From positions 1-31,223 of IMG/VR virus record IMGVR_UViG_3300025030_000324: a stretch of DNA of 31,223 bases, one strand, 5' to 3'. This DNA is from a virus. The position numbers and the translations under genes were made by a program. The notes beneath the pieces were generated by a model. The model saw nothing but the letters and a program-made list of their open reading frames with translations. It had not been told where the DNA came from and ran no database searches. Shown in pieces: positions 23,760 to 31,223 of the stretch (position 1 is the first letter of the stretch; each line of letters begins with the position of its first letter).

Positions 23760-25111
23760 AGGTCACCACCCGTCCAGTTGTCTATCGCGCCGCCCGAGCC
23801 TTCCGCAGCTAGGCCCAACTTGCCGCTGGCTATGCTCGAATCCGTGACGGTGGCCCATGTAGTCCACGCGTCACCCACATTGACCTTGTATTTAGCCGTG
23901 ATAGTGGTGCCGTTGGCTTCAATCCTGACAAAGTTGCCAAGCTTCGCCCCTTCCTCTGCTAGTGCCGTGTATGTGCCGTTAACCCACTTGGCAAATTCAA
24001 AAGTGTTGTTGCTGTAATGCCCGAATACATAAGCGGTGTTTTGTGCATCGGATTGGCGGACTTTGACATACGCACCGTCTCCACTACTGGTAACAATCTC
24101 GGCCTCACTGTACTGGTTGGCCGATACCGCAGCCACATGGTACAGGCGACCGAGAACGAGACGGTTACTTGACAGGTAATTGGCCTGTACCGTGTCTCCC
24201 CCTGTAGCACCCCGCCAGTACGGGCTGTTGGTGTTGTACTCATGGACCGTATGCCCTGATTCCCACCACTCAGCACTAGATGATGGCGTATGATTGAGGT
24301 TAGATCCTTGCAACGACTTGTAGTATACGCCGACGCTAAGGACCACCTCGTCAGCGTTATACGTAACTACCGTGGAAAAGTTCCTCGCCCCGACGCGGTT
24401 GAAATCGTCGGTTACGGTAAGGGGGCCGGATGCCTCCGACATCATCACATTGTCAGCCGATGACGCCGAATAAGCATCGGCAATGGTCAGTGTCCCACCT
24501 GCAAGCGCCAGCGTAACGACGTCGGCAAAGCTTGCGCTGTATGCATCAGCAATGGCAAGCACACCATGAGACTGAGCCAGTGTAACCGCATCGGCAAAAC
24601 TGCCGCTGTAGGCGTCGTCAATCGCCAGTATCAGCAGTTCAGGGTTGGAGATAGTTACATTGTCAGCAAAGCTCCCCGAATAGGCATCAGCGATAACTAG
24701 CACGCCATGAGATTGGACGAGAACCACGTTATCCGCCGATGATGCGGAGTAGGCATTGGCAATAGTGAACGTTCCCGCCGATGCCGCAGCCGCGCCCAAA
24801 TCGAGAAAGGCAACGTAATCGCTTGTCACGCCGGTCGCGGCCATGAAAGCGTCAATTGCCGCCGAAGTTGCCGTGTCAGGCTGCCCATTGGTCGAGTTGC
24901 CGGATATAAGCCATGTGAGACGGGGGAAAGCGGCTTGCAGGGCTTGGATGATCTGCGCGGCGGGCATGTTGCCGCCCGCCGTAACTACCACATTGCCGTC
25001 ATTATCCGGCTCCACTCCGTTGACCGTCAGCACATTCCGCCGCTCGCCGCTCGGATTCGTCGGCGATTCGCTCCCCGGCCACGTATCAGGCGTTTCGAGC
25101 GTTATGGTCAT
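23756..25111 (-). CDS. Repeat-bearing virion protein with LamG-like C-terminus (451 aa)
   Basis: Residues 1-110 are a soluble start region (LTVNGVEPDNDGNVVVTAG). Residues about 114-229 are five tandem 23-24-residue repeats (ADAYS-S-ADNV-L). The C-terminal part (about 232-451) ends GKLGLAAEGSGGAIDNWTGG, the typical end of a concanavalin/laminin-G-type jelly roll. Such a build suits a fiber or decoration protein that binds a surface. It begins with an ATGA overlap with the portal stop. Confidence 0.6.
   Translation of the reverse strand: MTITLETPDTWPGSESPTNPSGERRNVLTVNGVEPDNDGNVVVTAGGNMPAAQIIQALQAAFPRLTWLISGNSTNGQPDTATSAAIDAFMAATGVTSDYVAFLDLGAAAASAGTFTIANAYSASSADNVVLVQSHGVLVIADAYSGSFADNVTISNPELLILAIDDAYSGSFADAVTLAQSHGVLAIADAYSASFADVVTLALAGGTLTIADAYSASSADNVMMSEASGPLTVTDDFNRVGARNFSTVVTYNADEVVLSVGVYYKSLQGSNLNHTPSSSAEWWESGHTVHEYNTNSPYWRGATGGDTVQANYLSSNRLVLGRLYHVAAVSANQYSEAEIVTSSGDGAYVKVRQSDAQNTAYVFGHYSNNTFEFAKWVNGTYTALAEEGAKLGNFVRIEANGTTITAKYKVNVGDAWTTWATVTDSSIASGKLGLAAEGSGGAIDNWTGGDL
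24425..24772 (-). repeat. Five tandem 69-72-bp coding repeats
   Basis: The stretch encodes five copies of a 23-24-residue unit, with the core AYS at residues 120, 143, 167, 190 and 213 of the 451-aa protein. Copies differ mostly at the residue after S and in the SHG loop. The same unit occurs twice at 22260-22394. Confidence 0.75.
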
Positions 25112-27012
25112 TGCTGCGCCCCTTGTGCCGGTTGTGACTGCGGGTTATTCACCCTTTCGAAGTCCTGCACGATGGCACCGTACTCGGCCAGATCCTGCCC
25201 TATTTCCGCCGCTTCCGCGTTGGCAAGGTCGAGCACTCCAGATGTCTCGATCTTGGCTATTTTGGCAACCTTCTCTGCGATTTCGAGCCGCATCATGATC
25301 TGCTGCATCTGCGCTTGCATCTCGGCCATGGGATCAGGTTTTTGATCCTCCTCCCCTTTGCCCTGCAACTTATCGATGAACCGTTGCTTGTTGCGCAGCG
25401 TTGACGCCTGGATGAGCATTTCTAGCGTCAAAGGCTTGAGCTGTTCGGGAACGGTCGGGAATAGCTGCGTCAGGCTCTCAAACTGCTCCTGTTGAATCGT
25501 CACCGTATCCGGCACGTCCTCCAGGATGATGTCAACGTCCAGTTCAGCCACGTTGTTTGTCACCACCGGCTGTTGTGCCGCTGGGTCCGCCATGATCTGC
25601 TGTATCATCTCCTCGTCCAGCTGCTGGCCCGCCTTCTGCTGCTGCTTGATGAACTCCTCGCCCGCAGTTGAAGGAGTGTTGAGCCCGACATACTTCGGCG
25701 CGTTCTCGTCATCGGTGACGCGGAACCACTTTTCAGCGGTCCAGTACTTCTTGACGCAGTACCACATGAGGCGATAAACGCGATGCTCCCAATCTCTGAG
25801 TCCGTCTGTCTGTATCGCCGTTTCAATGTTGCTGCCGCCCTGGAGTGCCTGTATCGCCCTGCCGGAAAGGTCGCGCTTCTCGCCGCCCACGAGTGCCGCG
25901 TTTGGCCCCTGTGCGTCAATCTCAGCCTTTGCCTCCTGCAGCATCTGGAAGTTACCGGCGCTCATATCGTTGGTGTTGATGACGTCAAACGCCATGCCTG
26001 GCACTATCTCAACATGTCCATCCGGCTTAGCCAGTTCGCGTTTCATGGCGTTGACGTCAGCCACCGCGCCTTTTTCACCCTTGGTCTGTCGCGAGTTGAT
26101 GAGATGGATTCCCTTCGACCGCCGCTTGTTAATCTCGTCCTGCATGTCGATGTACTGCCGGATTTGGCCGTACCTGTTGCCGTCGCGGTCCACGAAGAGC
26201 GACTGGAACTCAAGCGAGGGAATGGATTCGCCGTCATCGTTGACAAAGGGCATCTTGGCCGGTTCGCGCAGGAATCCGCCCTTAGTGAGATAGCAGAAAT
26301 ACCACTCTCCGCCCTTCCGGTACTCCATGTAGACGACGCGCACCCTGTCACGACCCTTGTCGGCCCACCTGTTCTGCGGCTTGTCATCGTAGGTCTGCCC
26401 GGCTGTGACACTGGCCATGGTGTTGGCGAGGATGCTTTCTTTGCCGGGGAACATTTCAAGAGCGTCCTCCCTGTCCTGCCAGATTACAACGCCCTTGTAC
26501 TTGGCATCGCTGAAATCCTTGGCGCGGCTGTGCGAGTCGTAAAAGATCCGATCCCACGGCACATGAACGAAGTCGATCCTGAAGTCATTGCCCTTGGGAG
26601 TGACGACAATCTGCCCGCCGTAGCTGCCATACTTGAGCCCATCCTCATAGCAGAGTGACCGAACACGCTCAAACTTGGTCGCGTCGCAGATGTACCGCAG
26701 CGCGTCCGTTGCGGCGTTAGCTGCGTCCTCATCTACGTTGGGATTTCGGGGGAAGGCTTTGGGGTCTGTGCGGGTTTTCAGCTCCGCGCCAAGCATAAAG
26801 TCGATCTTGGGCTTGATGCGGTTATTGACAACGGGGGGCTGTCTGCGGGTCTTGAGGGTGCGGTACTCTTCCGGCGTGAGCTGCTTACCGTCATAGTAAT
26901 CAGCGTCCCTCTCTGCCAGCTTGCGGGCGTCCTGCGTGGAGTCTTCGCTGTCCTCAAACCACTGGACGAGCGTTGAATGCAGGTCGGGCGGGGTCTTGCT
27001 CGGGTCTGTCAT
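25108..27012 (-). CDS. P22-type portal protein (634 aa)
   Basis: The N-terminal region (DADYYDGKQLTPEEYRTLK, RQPPVVNNRIKPKIDF, GAELKTRTD) is typical of P22-type portals, and VPWDRIFYDSHSR belongs to the wing region. It is somewhat shorter than P22 gp1 (725 aa). A Gln/Glu-rich helical C-terminal part (about 545-634) matches the helical barrel of this family in position. It forms the dodecameric DNA gate and binds terminase and the gp4-like factor. AGGAG precedes the ATG. Confidence 0.9.
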   Translation of the reverse strand: MTDPSKTPPDLHSTLVQWFEDSEDSTQDARKLAERDADYYDGKQLTPEEYRTLKTRRQPPVVNNRIKPKIDFMLGAELKTRTDPKAFPRNPNVDEDAANAATDALRYICDATKFERVRSLCYEDGLKYGSYGGQIVVTPKGNDFRIDFVHVPWDRIFYDSHSRAKDFSDAKYKGVVIWQDREDALEMFPGKESILANTMASVTAGQTYDDKPQNRWADKGRDRVRVVYMEYRKGGEWYFCYLTKGGFLREPAKMPFVNDDGESIPSLEFQSLFVDRDGNRYGQIRQYIDMQDEINKRRSKGIHLINSRQTKGEKGAVADVNAMKRELAKPDGHVEIVPGMAFDVINTNDMSAGNFQMLQEAKAEIDAQGPNAALVGGEKRDLSGRAIQALQGGSNIETAIQTDGLRDWEHRVYRLMWYCVKKYWTAEKWFRVTDDENAPKYVGLNTPSTAGEEFIKQQQKAGQQLDEEMIQQIMADPAAQQPVVTNNVAELDVDIILEDVPDTVTIQQEQFESLTQLFPTVPEQLKPLTLEMLIQASTLRNKQRFIDKLQGKGEEDQKPDPMAEMQAQMQQIMMRLEIAEKVAKIAKIETSGVLDLANAEAAEIGQDLAEYGAIVQDFERVNNPQSQPAQGAQQ

Positions 27013-27052
27013 GTTGTCTCCTGGCCGCTGTTCGGCGGCAAAGGGTGCGCAG

Positions 27053-27154
27053 TTACTTTATTTTCTGGTACAGCACGTAAATGTCTTCATTCCAAACACC
27101 TATGCTTTTCAACCAATCAGCTTCCTTCTGACTCACAACGAACTTGTACGGCAT
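27053..27154 (-). CDS. 33-aa protein between terminase and portal
   Basis: ATG at 27152-27154 follows TTAGGAGGGGG at close spacing; the stop TAA is at 27053-27055. The product (MPYKFVVSQKEADWLKSIG and an aromatic, basic end) is well formed for its size and fills the otherwise empty gap between the two large genes. No family is recognised. Confidence 0.55.
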   Translation of the reverse strand: MPYKFVVSQKEADWLKSIGVWNEDIYVLYQKIK

Positions 27155-27162
27155 ACCCCCTC

Positions 27163-28632
27163 CTAATTCACCTTCCAATCATCCTCATCACCGTCACCGT
27201 CGAAACGCTTATCCCATGCGTCCTTCTTCGGCTTCGTGTCATCTACCGGCAGAGTTGCGCCGTGGATCTCGTCAAGTGCGCGGCCTATGAGTGAGCAAAC
27301 GTCCACCGCGTCATCTTTAGAGCCAGCGGGAAAGCGGGTCAACTGAGCTAGCAACCTATCCGCCCAAGGCACGTTCTTTGGCAGATACACTTTCCGCATC
27401 GCCCACCGCGCCTGAAACGCTCTCGCCCTAGTCGGTTTGTCATGGATCGAATTCAGCCATTCAAAGCGGGCATAGACTCTGCGCTCTCGGCTGCGCTTGA
27501 CAAGGAAAGGCTCGATTGCTCTCCTGATTACTCCGCCTTCTCCGACCCAGAACAGTGGCTTATGCGAGTTGACCAGATCGAGCAGGGATTCAATCCACTT
27601 GTCCGCGGTCGTCTGGTCATACCACCAATCCAATATGTAAAGGTCATCATTTGGATCAACGCCAAACACGCCATGCTCGGTAAAGTCGCCCTCTCCGTCA
27701 AGTACCGCGTAATCCGATGCACCGTAGATGTGCAGATGCTTTGGCGGCGTCTCGTACCATTGGCAGTCAGCAGCCTTGAAGAAGTCGCCCTCGTCTGGTA
27801 TCGGGTTCTGCTGATAGAGAGCATTGAAAGAGTTTGGCCCCAGGATGCTACGTATCTCAGCTAATGCCGCTTCATCATACCGATCCGGCCAAAGAGCGTC
27901 ACCGACTGCGCGGCCCAACAGGTCGTTGTGGGTTGCCAGCGCGGGAAGGGTGATAACTTCCCAATTCGGCCCGTCATCGCTTGCCAGTATCCGCCCCGCT
28001 AGGTCGTCGTCATGCCAGCGGGTCATCGTCAACACTATGGCACCGCCTGGTTCTAATCGGGTGTAGAGGTCGTCCGTATACCAGTCCCAACATTTGTCCC
28101 TATATCTAGGACTGTTGGCTTCCTCTCTGGATTTAACCGGGTCGTCAATGAGGATTAAGTTACCGCCCATCCCGGTAATACCGCCGCCAACCCCTACAGC
28201 CCGAAGCCCACCGCCCGCAACCGTTTCCCAATCGTCTACGGCTGTGCGATCATTACTGAGTTTTGCTCTTGTGAGTTTACGCGCTTTCCTGCTGAACTTT
28301 TCAGATAACGTCGCATTGTAAGCCCCGATGATAACCCTGCGCTCCGGCCACCTCTCGAGGTACCATGCTGGCAGGCTGATAGTGTTCTGCTGGCTCTTTC
28401 CGTGCCGAGGTGGGGTGAAAATCATCAGCTTTTTGACTCGCCCCTCAACCACGTCCATCAGCTTCTCACGGATAAGCTCAAGGTGCGGCGCGTCCCAGGT
28501 GAGCAGCGGCTGTGTTTTTGTGAGCCAATCGGTAAAGGAAAGCGGAGTCCGTAAACCCCGCCTCCTTATCTCTAGCTCAATCTGCGCTTTCTGCGAGGGC
28601 GATAAGTTCCTCATCTGTGAGCGCTGTAACAT
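27163..28632 (-). CDS. terL: Terminase large subunit (489 aa)
   Basis: The N-terminal ATPase has the Walker A motif PPRHGKS (residues about 74-80) and Walker B LILIDD (about 159-164). The C-terminal nuclease has Asp307 in GASDYAV, Glu365, and Asp441/Asp444 in KDDAVD, as in Terminase_6/6C proteins. It powers DNA translocation into the head and cuts concatemers. The ATG at 28630-28632 has GGGAG five bases upstream and overlaps the small-subunit gene by 56 bases. Length and motifs are complete. Confidence 0.95.
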   Translation of the reverse strand: MLQRSQMRNLSPSQKAQIELEIRRRGLRTPLSFTDWLTKTQPLLTWDAPHLELIREKLMDVVEGRVKKLMIFTPPRHGKSQQNTISLPAWYLERWPERRVIIGAYNATLSEKFSRKARKLTRAKLSNDRTAVDDWETVAGGGLRAVGVGGGITGMGGNLILIDDPVKSREEANSPRYRDKCWDWYTDDLYTRLEPGGAIVLTMTRWHDDDLAGRILASDDGPNWEVITLPALATHNDLLGRAVGDALWPDRYDEAALAEIRSILGPNSFNALYQQNPIPDEGDFFKAADCQWYETPPKHLHIYGASDYAVLDGEGDFTEHGVFGVDPNDDLYILDWWYDQTTADKWIESLLDLVNSHKPLFWVGEGGVIRRAIEPFLVKRSRERRVYARFEWLNSIHDKPTRARAFQARWAMRKVYLPKNVPWADRLLAQLTRFPAGSKDDAVDVCSLIGRALDEIHGATLPVDDTKPKKDAWDKRFDGDGDEDDWKVN

Positions 28633-28978
28633 TCAAACTCCCGCTGTGTTCCTGAAAGATCCTGTCGCCGTACTTCTTCGGAGCCGTCTTGGACGCATGC
28701 CATTTGCGGGCATCAATGCGGATTCTGGCAACTTGCGGATCGGGTTCAGTGTCAGCAATAACTATCGTCTCGTCTGCGAAGAAATCGGCCTGAACTCGCC
28801 GCGCGTGCGCGTACTTATCGCGGAAATACTCATGTGCATCTAACCATCGGCATACCGTGCTGTAGTGCGGGAATTCCTCCAATGCGCAGATATGCACAAG
28901 CGTTTTCCCTTCTGCGATCAGCTCGCATATCAGGTCCGCCTTTTCTGTGCTGTAATCGCTCGGTCTTCCCGCTGCCAT
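28577..28978 (-). CDS. terS: Terminase small subunit, Sf6 type (133 aa)
   Basis: The start GRPSDYSTEKADLICELIAEGKTL and the helix-turn-helix-like STVCRWLDAHEYFRDKY are characteristic of Sf6-like small terminases, as is the ARIRIDARKWHASKTAPKKYGD end. It recognises the packaging site and feeds DNA to the large subunit. Its ATG overlaps the upstream TAA (TAATG). A pac site is often in or near this gene, but none can be identified by eye. Confidence 0.9.
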   Translation of the reverse strand: MAAGRPSDYSTEKADLICELIAEGKTLVHICALEEFPHYSTVCRWLDAHEYFRDKYAHARRVQADFFADETIVIADTEPDPQVARIRIDARKWHASKTAPKKYGDRIFQEHSGSLNVTALTDEELIALAESAD

Positions 28979-29124
28979 TATCCCATCACCTCTTCGGGGT
29001 CTAAACTCAATATCGCTGCCACCATCTTGGATTGAGCCATGAACACCCTTATCCGCTCAGGAGCAATAACCCACTTGGGAACAACGCTGATTTCCATATA
29101 GTCCATCTCTTCGCCAGATTCCAT
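28978..29124 (-). CDS. Hypothetical 48-aa protein before the terminase
   Basis: The frame from ATG (29122-29124) to TAA (28978-28980) overlaps both neighbours as TAATG. The product has acidic ends and a helical, Met/Ile-rich middle (PERIRVFMAQSKMVAAIL). The ribosome site is GGGGATTACGA, shared with the end of the upstream gene. The family is not recognised, but coupling and frame length support it. Confidence 0.55.
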   Translation of the reverse strand: MESGEEMDYMEISVVPKWVIAPERIRVFMAQSKMVAAILSLDPEEVMG

Positions 29125-29339
29125 TATTCGTAATCCCCTGCCAAGTTCCCGTTGTCCACATAAAGCACCCTTCCATCCGTTGTGCCTGCAACGTATATGG
29201 CTATGCCCTTGTTAACTCCAACAGACGTGACATCTGCGCCTGTGTATCTCTTGATGTGCGCCCGGACACTTTCTGACTCTAGCTCTGGCACCGCATCGAT
29301 AGAATACTCCTGCGCATATTCGAGCTGTTCAAATGTCAT
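29124..29339 (-). CDS. Hypothetical 71-aa protein
   Basis: A small alpha/beta protein begins with an acidic helix (TFEQLEYAQEYSIDAVPELES) and ends with a beta-rich domain. Its C-terminus AGDYE is the same as that of the upstream gene product, because the DNA there also acts as ribosome site for the next gene. The family is not recognised. Both ends overlap neighbours. Confidence 0.6.
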   Translation of the reverse strand: MTFEQLEYAQEYSIDAVPELESESVRAHIKRYTGADVTSVGVNKGIAIYVAGTTDGRVLYVDNGNLAGDYE

Positions 29340-29662
29340 TCGTAATCCCCCGCTATCTCCACATCCGCCGGTAGCACCTGCAGCCGGATCACGCGCTCAT
29401 GCGTCTCCCCATTCGCCGTGGTTATCACGTTGGCTAGCTTGTACCTCCCCTGGCTTGCTCTTACCGTTACAGCCGCATGAGAGTCCGTGAAAGCCCCGGT
29501 TGACATAGCTTGCCCCTGTACCGTCCACTCGCTGGTTTCGATGGTGTCAGCACCCAACACAGCGGACCAGTTCACGGTGTAGGTGAGGGATTCGCGCTCC
29601 TGCTGCTGGTAGCTCCACGTCTTCCCCTGTATCGCGTTGACGGTCCTATCGTTAACATTCAT
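29336..29662 (-). CDS. Fiber-tail adaptor-like protein (108 aa)
   Basis: The pattern LTYTVNWSAVLGADTIETSEWTV, then FTDSHAAVTV and a final YKLANVITTANGETHERVIRLQV, matches a small immunoglobulin-like family annotated as phage fiber-tail adaptor. It should join a fiber to the tail or head. The ATG at 29660-29662 is chosen because GAGGAT lies about six bases upstream; two upstream in-frame starts are poorly placed. It is the first late gene after a promoter candidate. Confidence 0.7.
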   Translation of the reverse strand: MNVNDRTVNAIQGKTWSYQQQERESLTYTVNWSAVLGADTIETSEWTVQGQAMSTGAFTDSHAAVTVRASQGRYKLANVITTANGETHERVIRLQVLPADVEIAGDYE

Positions 29663-29686
29663 GTGCATATCCTCTGTTTGCGTGTA

Positions 29687-29715
29687 GCCGTACAACATCA
29701 TTGAGGAAATGTCAA
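29687..29715 (-). promoter_or_regulatory. Candidate late promoter
   Basis: On the minus strand TTGACA (29710-29715), a 17-bp spacer and a weak TACGGC (29687-29692) stand before the late genes. The poor -10 box suggests that an activator may be needed. Confidence 0.4.
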
Positions 29716-29730
29716 CCTTATTGTGAAACC

Positions 29731-29752
29731 GGCCCCACTCAAGGGGCCTTTT
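29731..29752. terminator. Hairpin terminator between operons
   Basis: GGCCCC (29731-29736) pairs with GGGGCC (29743-29748) around ACTCAA, and four T follow on the plus strand. On the minus strand the stem is followed by GG and three T, so leftward termination is weaker. It lies just upstream of the late promoter candidate. Confidence 0.5.
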
Positions 29753-29801
29753 CCCTTAATCCTCCCATGTGAATGTGAGGGTGCCGGTTTTGTCAAAAGT
29801 T

Positions 29802-30227
29802 TCAGGGCGAGCGCAAAAAAAGTACCCCGTCAACATCGCCGATAAGATTGATCCGCGCCGCCACACTCACACTCCTCTCCACCTTCTGCGCCACTTGCAC
29901 GCGGCGGGTGCCGGTGAGTTTGGTAAAGGTCCACTTTTGGGGGTCGTTTCCCGTCATGTGACAGAGGCACAAATCGTTGCAGGTGTCCGTCTGCCGCACT
30001 CTTCCACATACATCGCACTCCCACCGCTCCACCGTCACATCTTCGAAGACGGGCGGCGGGTTGAGAATGGCGTCGGCCTGTTTGATTTTCTCGTTGGCGT
30101 ACTCCACGATGGTTTCCCGACTCGCAATCTGCGACGTTGCTATCTGGTCCAACGCCTCCCTCGCCACCCTCACCGCTTCCTTGTACCGCTCCAGTTCCTC
30201 CACATACGCCTGCTTTTTCTTGTTCAC
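29802..30227 (-). CDS. Coiled-coil/zinc-site protein, end likely altered by a frameshift
   Basis: The start is GTG (30225-30227) after AGGGGGG. Residues about 1-45 are a charged coiled coil. CDVC (about 70) and a following Cys/His group (DTCNDLCLCH) form a metal-site candidate. The reading stops at 29802, but a run of seven T in the coding strand (29815-29821) precedes the stop. Removing one T gives a further well-formed end, VLFCARPETFDKTGTLTF and then TWED, with a stop at 29756. Indel, assembly error or programmed shift are all possible. The family is not recognised. Confidence 0.6.
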   Translation of the reverse strand: MNKKKQAYVEELERYKEAVRVAREALDQIATSQIASRETIVEYANEKIKQADAILNPPPVFEDVTVERWECDVCGRVRQTDTCNDLCLCHMTGNDPQKWTFTKLTGTRRVQVAQKVERSVSVAARINLIGDVDGVLFLRSP

Positions 30228-30243
30228 GATTCCCCCCTTTTTT

Positions 30244-30411
30244 TCAGTGATATTCCACAAAGTCTACGCGCTCAATGAATGCCCGCGCCCTCTCGACTGT
30301 GGTATGCGTGTTACACCCCACCTGAAACCAACAGAGTGGGAAACGCCAGATTTTGCGCTGCACCTCATATCCCGCGTAGTCGTCTGCTACGATCCGGTAT
30401 CTCGTTTTCAT
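30244..30411 (-). CDS. Small 55-aa phage protein
   Basis: ATG at 30409-30411 overlaps the upstream TAA (TAATG), with GGAGG nearby; the stop TGA is at 30244-30246. The product (MKTRYRIVADDYAGYEVQRK, then TVERARAFIE) resembles short phage proteins of unknown function with a mixed strand-helix plan. It is reported because it fills 168 bp with a convincing frame. Confidence 0.65.
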   Translation of the reverse strand: MKTRYRIVADDYAGYEVQRKIWRFPLCWFQVGCNTHTTVERARAFIERVDFVEYH

Positions 30412-30725
30412 TACTTATCCTCCCCTTTTCCCTGTTCCACCAATTTGATAACCCCCGCGATGTACCCATACACGCTTTCCATTTTTCTTTCCACTGCGCA
30501 GTTTTGACAACTACTGTGATTCGTGGCATCCCTGATAAGATCTAAGACGATTCCTAGAGTCTCGGCCAGTAATTTCTTTCCCTCTGATTCACCCACCAAC
30601 CGTCCGCTAGCAAAGAAATGTCGCTCCCTGGCTTCCATACAAGTCTCCCTAGCGAAAAACATTGACATGGTTGGTGCATCCTGTGATGCATCGACAAACT
30701 CTTCCATGTTTTCCACCTCTAACAT
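30411..30725 (-). CDS. Hypothetical 104-aa protein
   Basis: A helical protein with several Cys (FARETCMEARERHF and SSCQNCAVERK). The CQNC pair could bind metal, but no full site is evident. GGAGG precedes the ATG at 30723-30725; an in-frame extension to 30806 is basic and lacks a ribosome site. The gene is coupled to the next by TAATG. Confidence 0.6.
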   Translation of the reverse strand: MLEVENMEEFVDASQDAPTMSMFFARETCMEARERHFFASGRLVGESEGKKLLAETLGIVLDLIRDATNHSSCQNCAVERKMESVYGYIAGVIKLVEQGKGEDK

Positions 30726-30824
30726 AAAACCTCCAAATTTGCGTTTTAAACGGCCTCTTTTCTCCGCCCCCTTCCCGTTGCCTACACTCGCCCCCCGTTC
30801 GCCCAAATTTGACGGGGTAGCGGC

Positions 30825-31100
30825 TCAGAAAAGCTCGTTTGCTGTTTCAATTACATCCGCGCCGTGCAACTTCTGCCCTAGATCAAAGAACATTGCCGCC
30901 GTCCGCGTGTCTCCCTTCTTTCCTTCCGCCGCCCATGCCTCTCGGTACCGCTCCATCATGGCGGCGGTCGCGCAGTAGTAGACGCGATCTTCGTCCGACA
31001 CTGCTACGGCTTCCTTGCCGTCATTCGCCCAAAGCCACTGGATCACGTTGTCGGGATATTCGCGATGCCATTTGCCGCCTCCCCTCGTCATAAACCGCAT
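30825..31100 (-). CDS. Hypothetical 91-aa protein after the CHC2 gene
   Basis: An unrecognised alpha/beta protein with WHREYPDNVIQWLWANDGKE and a helical C-terminus (MMERYREAW and AAMFFDLGQKL). ATG at 31098-31100 is preferred because GAGG lies five bases before it; an alternative ATG at 31089-31091 overlaps the CHC2 stop as ATGA. It has no TOPRIM motif, so it is not the missing catalytic half of a primase. Confidence 0.55.
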   Translation of the reverse strand: MRFMTRGGGKWHREYPDNVIQWLWANDGKEAVAVSDEDRVYYCATAAMMERYREAWAAEGKKGDTRTAAMFFDLGQKLHGADVIETANELF

Positions 31101-31223
31101 AACCACCTCACGCTGTCGAGAAAACTCAAGCCGTCCCGCTTCATTACAATGTCTACCGCGTCACCGCCTTTGCCGCAGGCAAAACACTTCACACGATTGC
31201 TCGCTATGTGGTGGTGCAAGCTC
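31088..31223 (-). CDS. CHC2 zinc-finger protein, 3' end (primase-type), cut by window edge
   Basis: The visible 44 residues read HHHIASNRVKCFACGKGGDA, then VDIVMKRDGLSFLDSVRWL. This is the second half of a CHC2 zinc-binding domain of DnaG-type primases (the CFACGKGGD motif). A stop follows four residues after this, so the protein ends with the zinc domain or shortly beyond it. It would be a stand-alone CHC2 protein that needs a separate catalytic partner. The start and first Cys/His lie beyond the window. Confidence 0.75.
   Translation of the reverse strand, partial: SLHHHIASNRVKCFACGKGGDAVDIVMKRDGLSFLDSVRWLCGL

Noticed and set aside
24425-24772. CRISPR-like spacing of repeats
   Set aside because: Units are contiguous coding repeats of 69-72 bp without spacers, in frame in a virion gene.
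22170-25111. Diversity-generating retroelement target
   Set aside because: No reverse transcriptase gene or template repeat is visible anywhere in the window.
25783-26658. Plus-strand frame of 291 codons inside the portal gene
   Set aside because: It is antisense to the portal, which has clear family motifs.
30734-30811. Two CAAATTTG palindromes 70 bp apart
   Set aside because: They are short and AT-rich, without a promoter or partner sites, so chance occurrence is likely.

Overview
The window is one contiguous piece of a tailed double-stranded DNA phage (or prophage) with a short-tailed, P22-like virion plan. The evidence is an Sf6-type small terminase, a large terminase with ATPase and nuclease motifs, a P22-type portal, a scaffold, an N4-gp56/PF13252-type major capsid protein, gp4-like and gp10-like tail-hub proteins, several Ala/Gly-rich ejection-type proteins, and a beta-helix tailspike. 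No tail tube, tape measure, integrase, tRNA, rRNA, insertion sequence or CRISPR array is visible. Gene starts carry strong GGAGG ribosome sites and the promoters are ordinary sigma70-like. A Gram-negative host is likely, but I cannot name it from the sequence.

Layout. Positions 1-110 hold a leftward promoter with a paired operator-like repeat; it would serve genes left of the window. Positions 159-5588 are a leftward early operon of about 22 small, mostly overlapping genes: many small Cys-pair (zinc-ribbon-like) proteins, a Gp157-like protein, small membrane proteins and a ribbon-helix-helix protein. Positions 5589-5761 hold two divergent sigma70 promoters and repeated GTAACC/GGTTAC half-sites. 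Positions 5762-7761 are a rightward operon (XRE repressor, two ribbon-helix-helix proteins, a DUF7303-like protein and small genes). It meets the leftward late region at a hairpin terminator at 7750-7779.

The late region reads leftward from about 29.7 kb to 7.8 kb: fiber-tail adaptor, small genes, terminases, portal, two large repeat-bearing virion proteins, scaffold, capsid, tail-hub genes, a DnaQ-type exonuclease and four ejection-type proteins. A terminator and a regulatory gap (11231-11538) then separate these from a tailspike/lysis block. Upstream, 29.8-31.2 kb, is the end of another leftward operon with small genes and the 3' end of a CHC2 zinc-finger (primase-type) gene cut by the window edge.

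If the genome is circular or circularly permuted, everything fits one lambdoid-style circuit: early leftward transcription leaves the left edge, passes through replication genes outside the window, re-enters at the right edge with the CHC2 gene, and continues into the late genes. The most unusual points are a ribosome site that appears split from its start codon by a GNRA hairpin (19267-19301), a homopolymer frameshift that hides the natural end of one gene (29815-29821), a three-copy operator-like element before the tailspike block, 23-residue repeats shared by two neighbouring virion genes, and the dense cluster of tiny zinc-ribbon-like genes.
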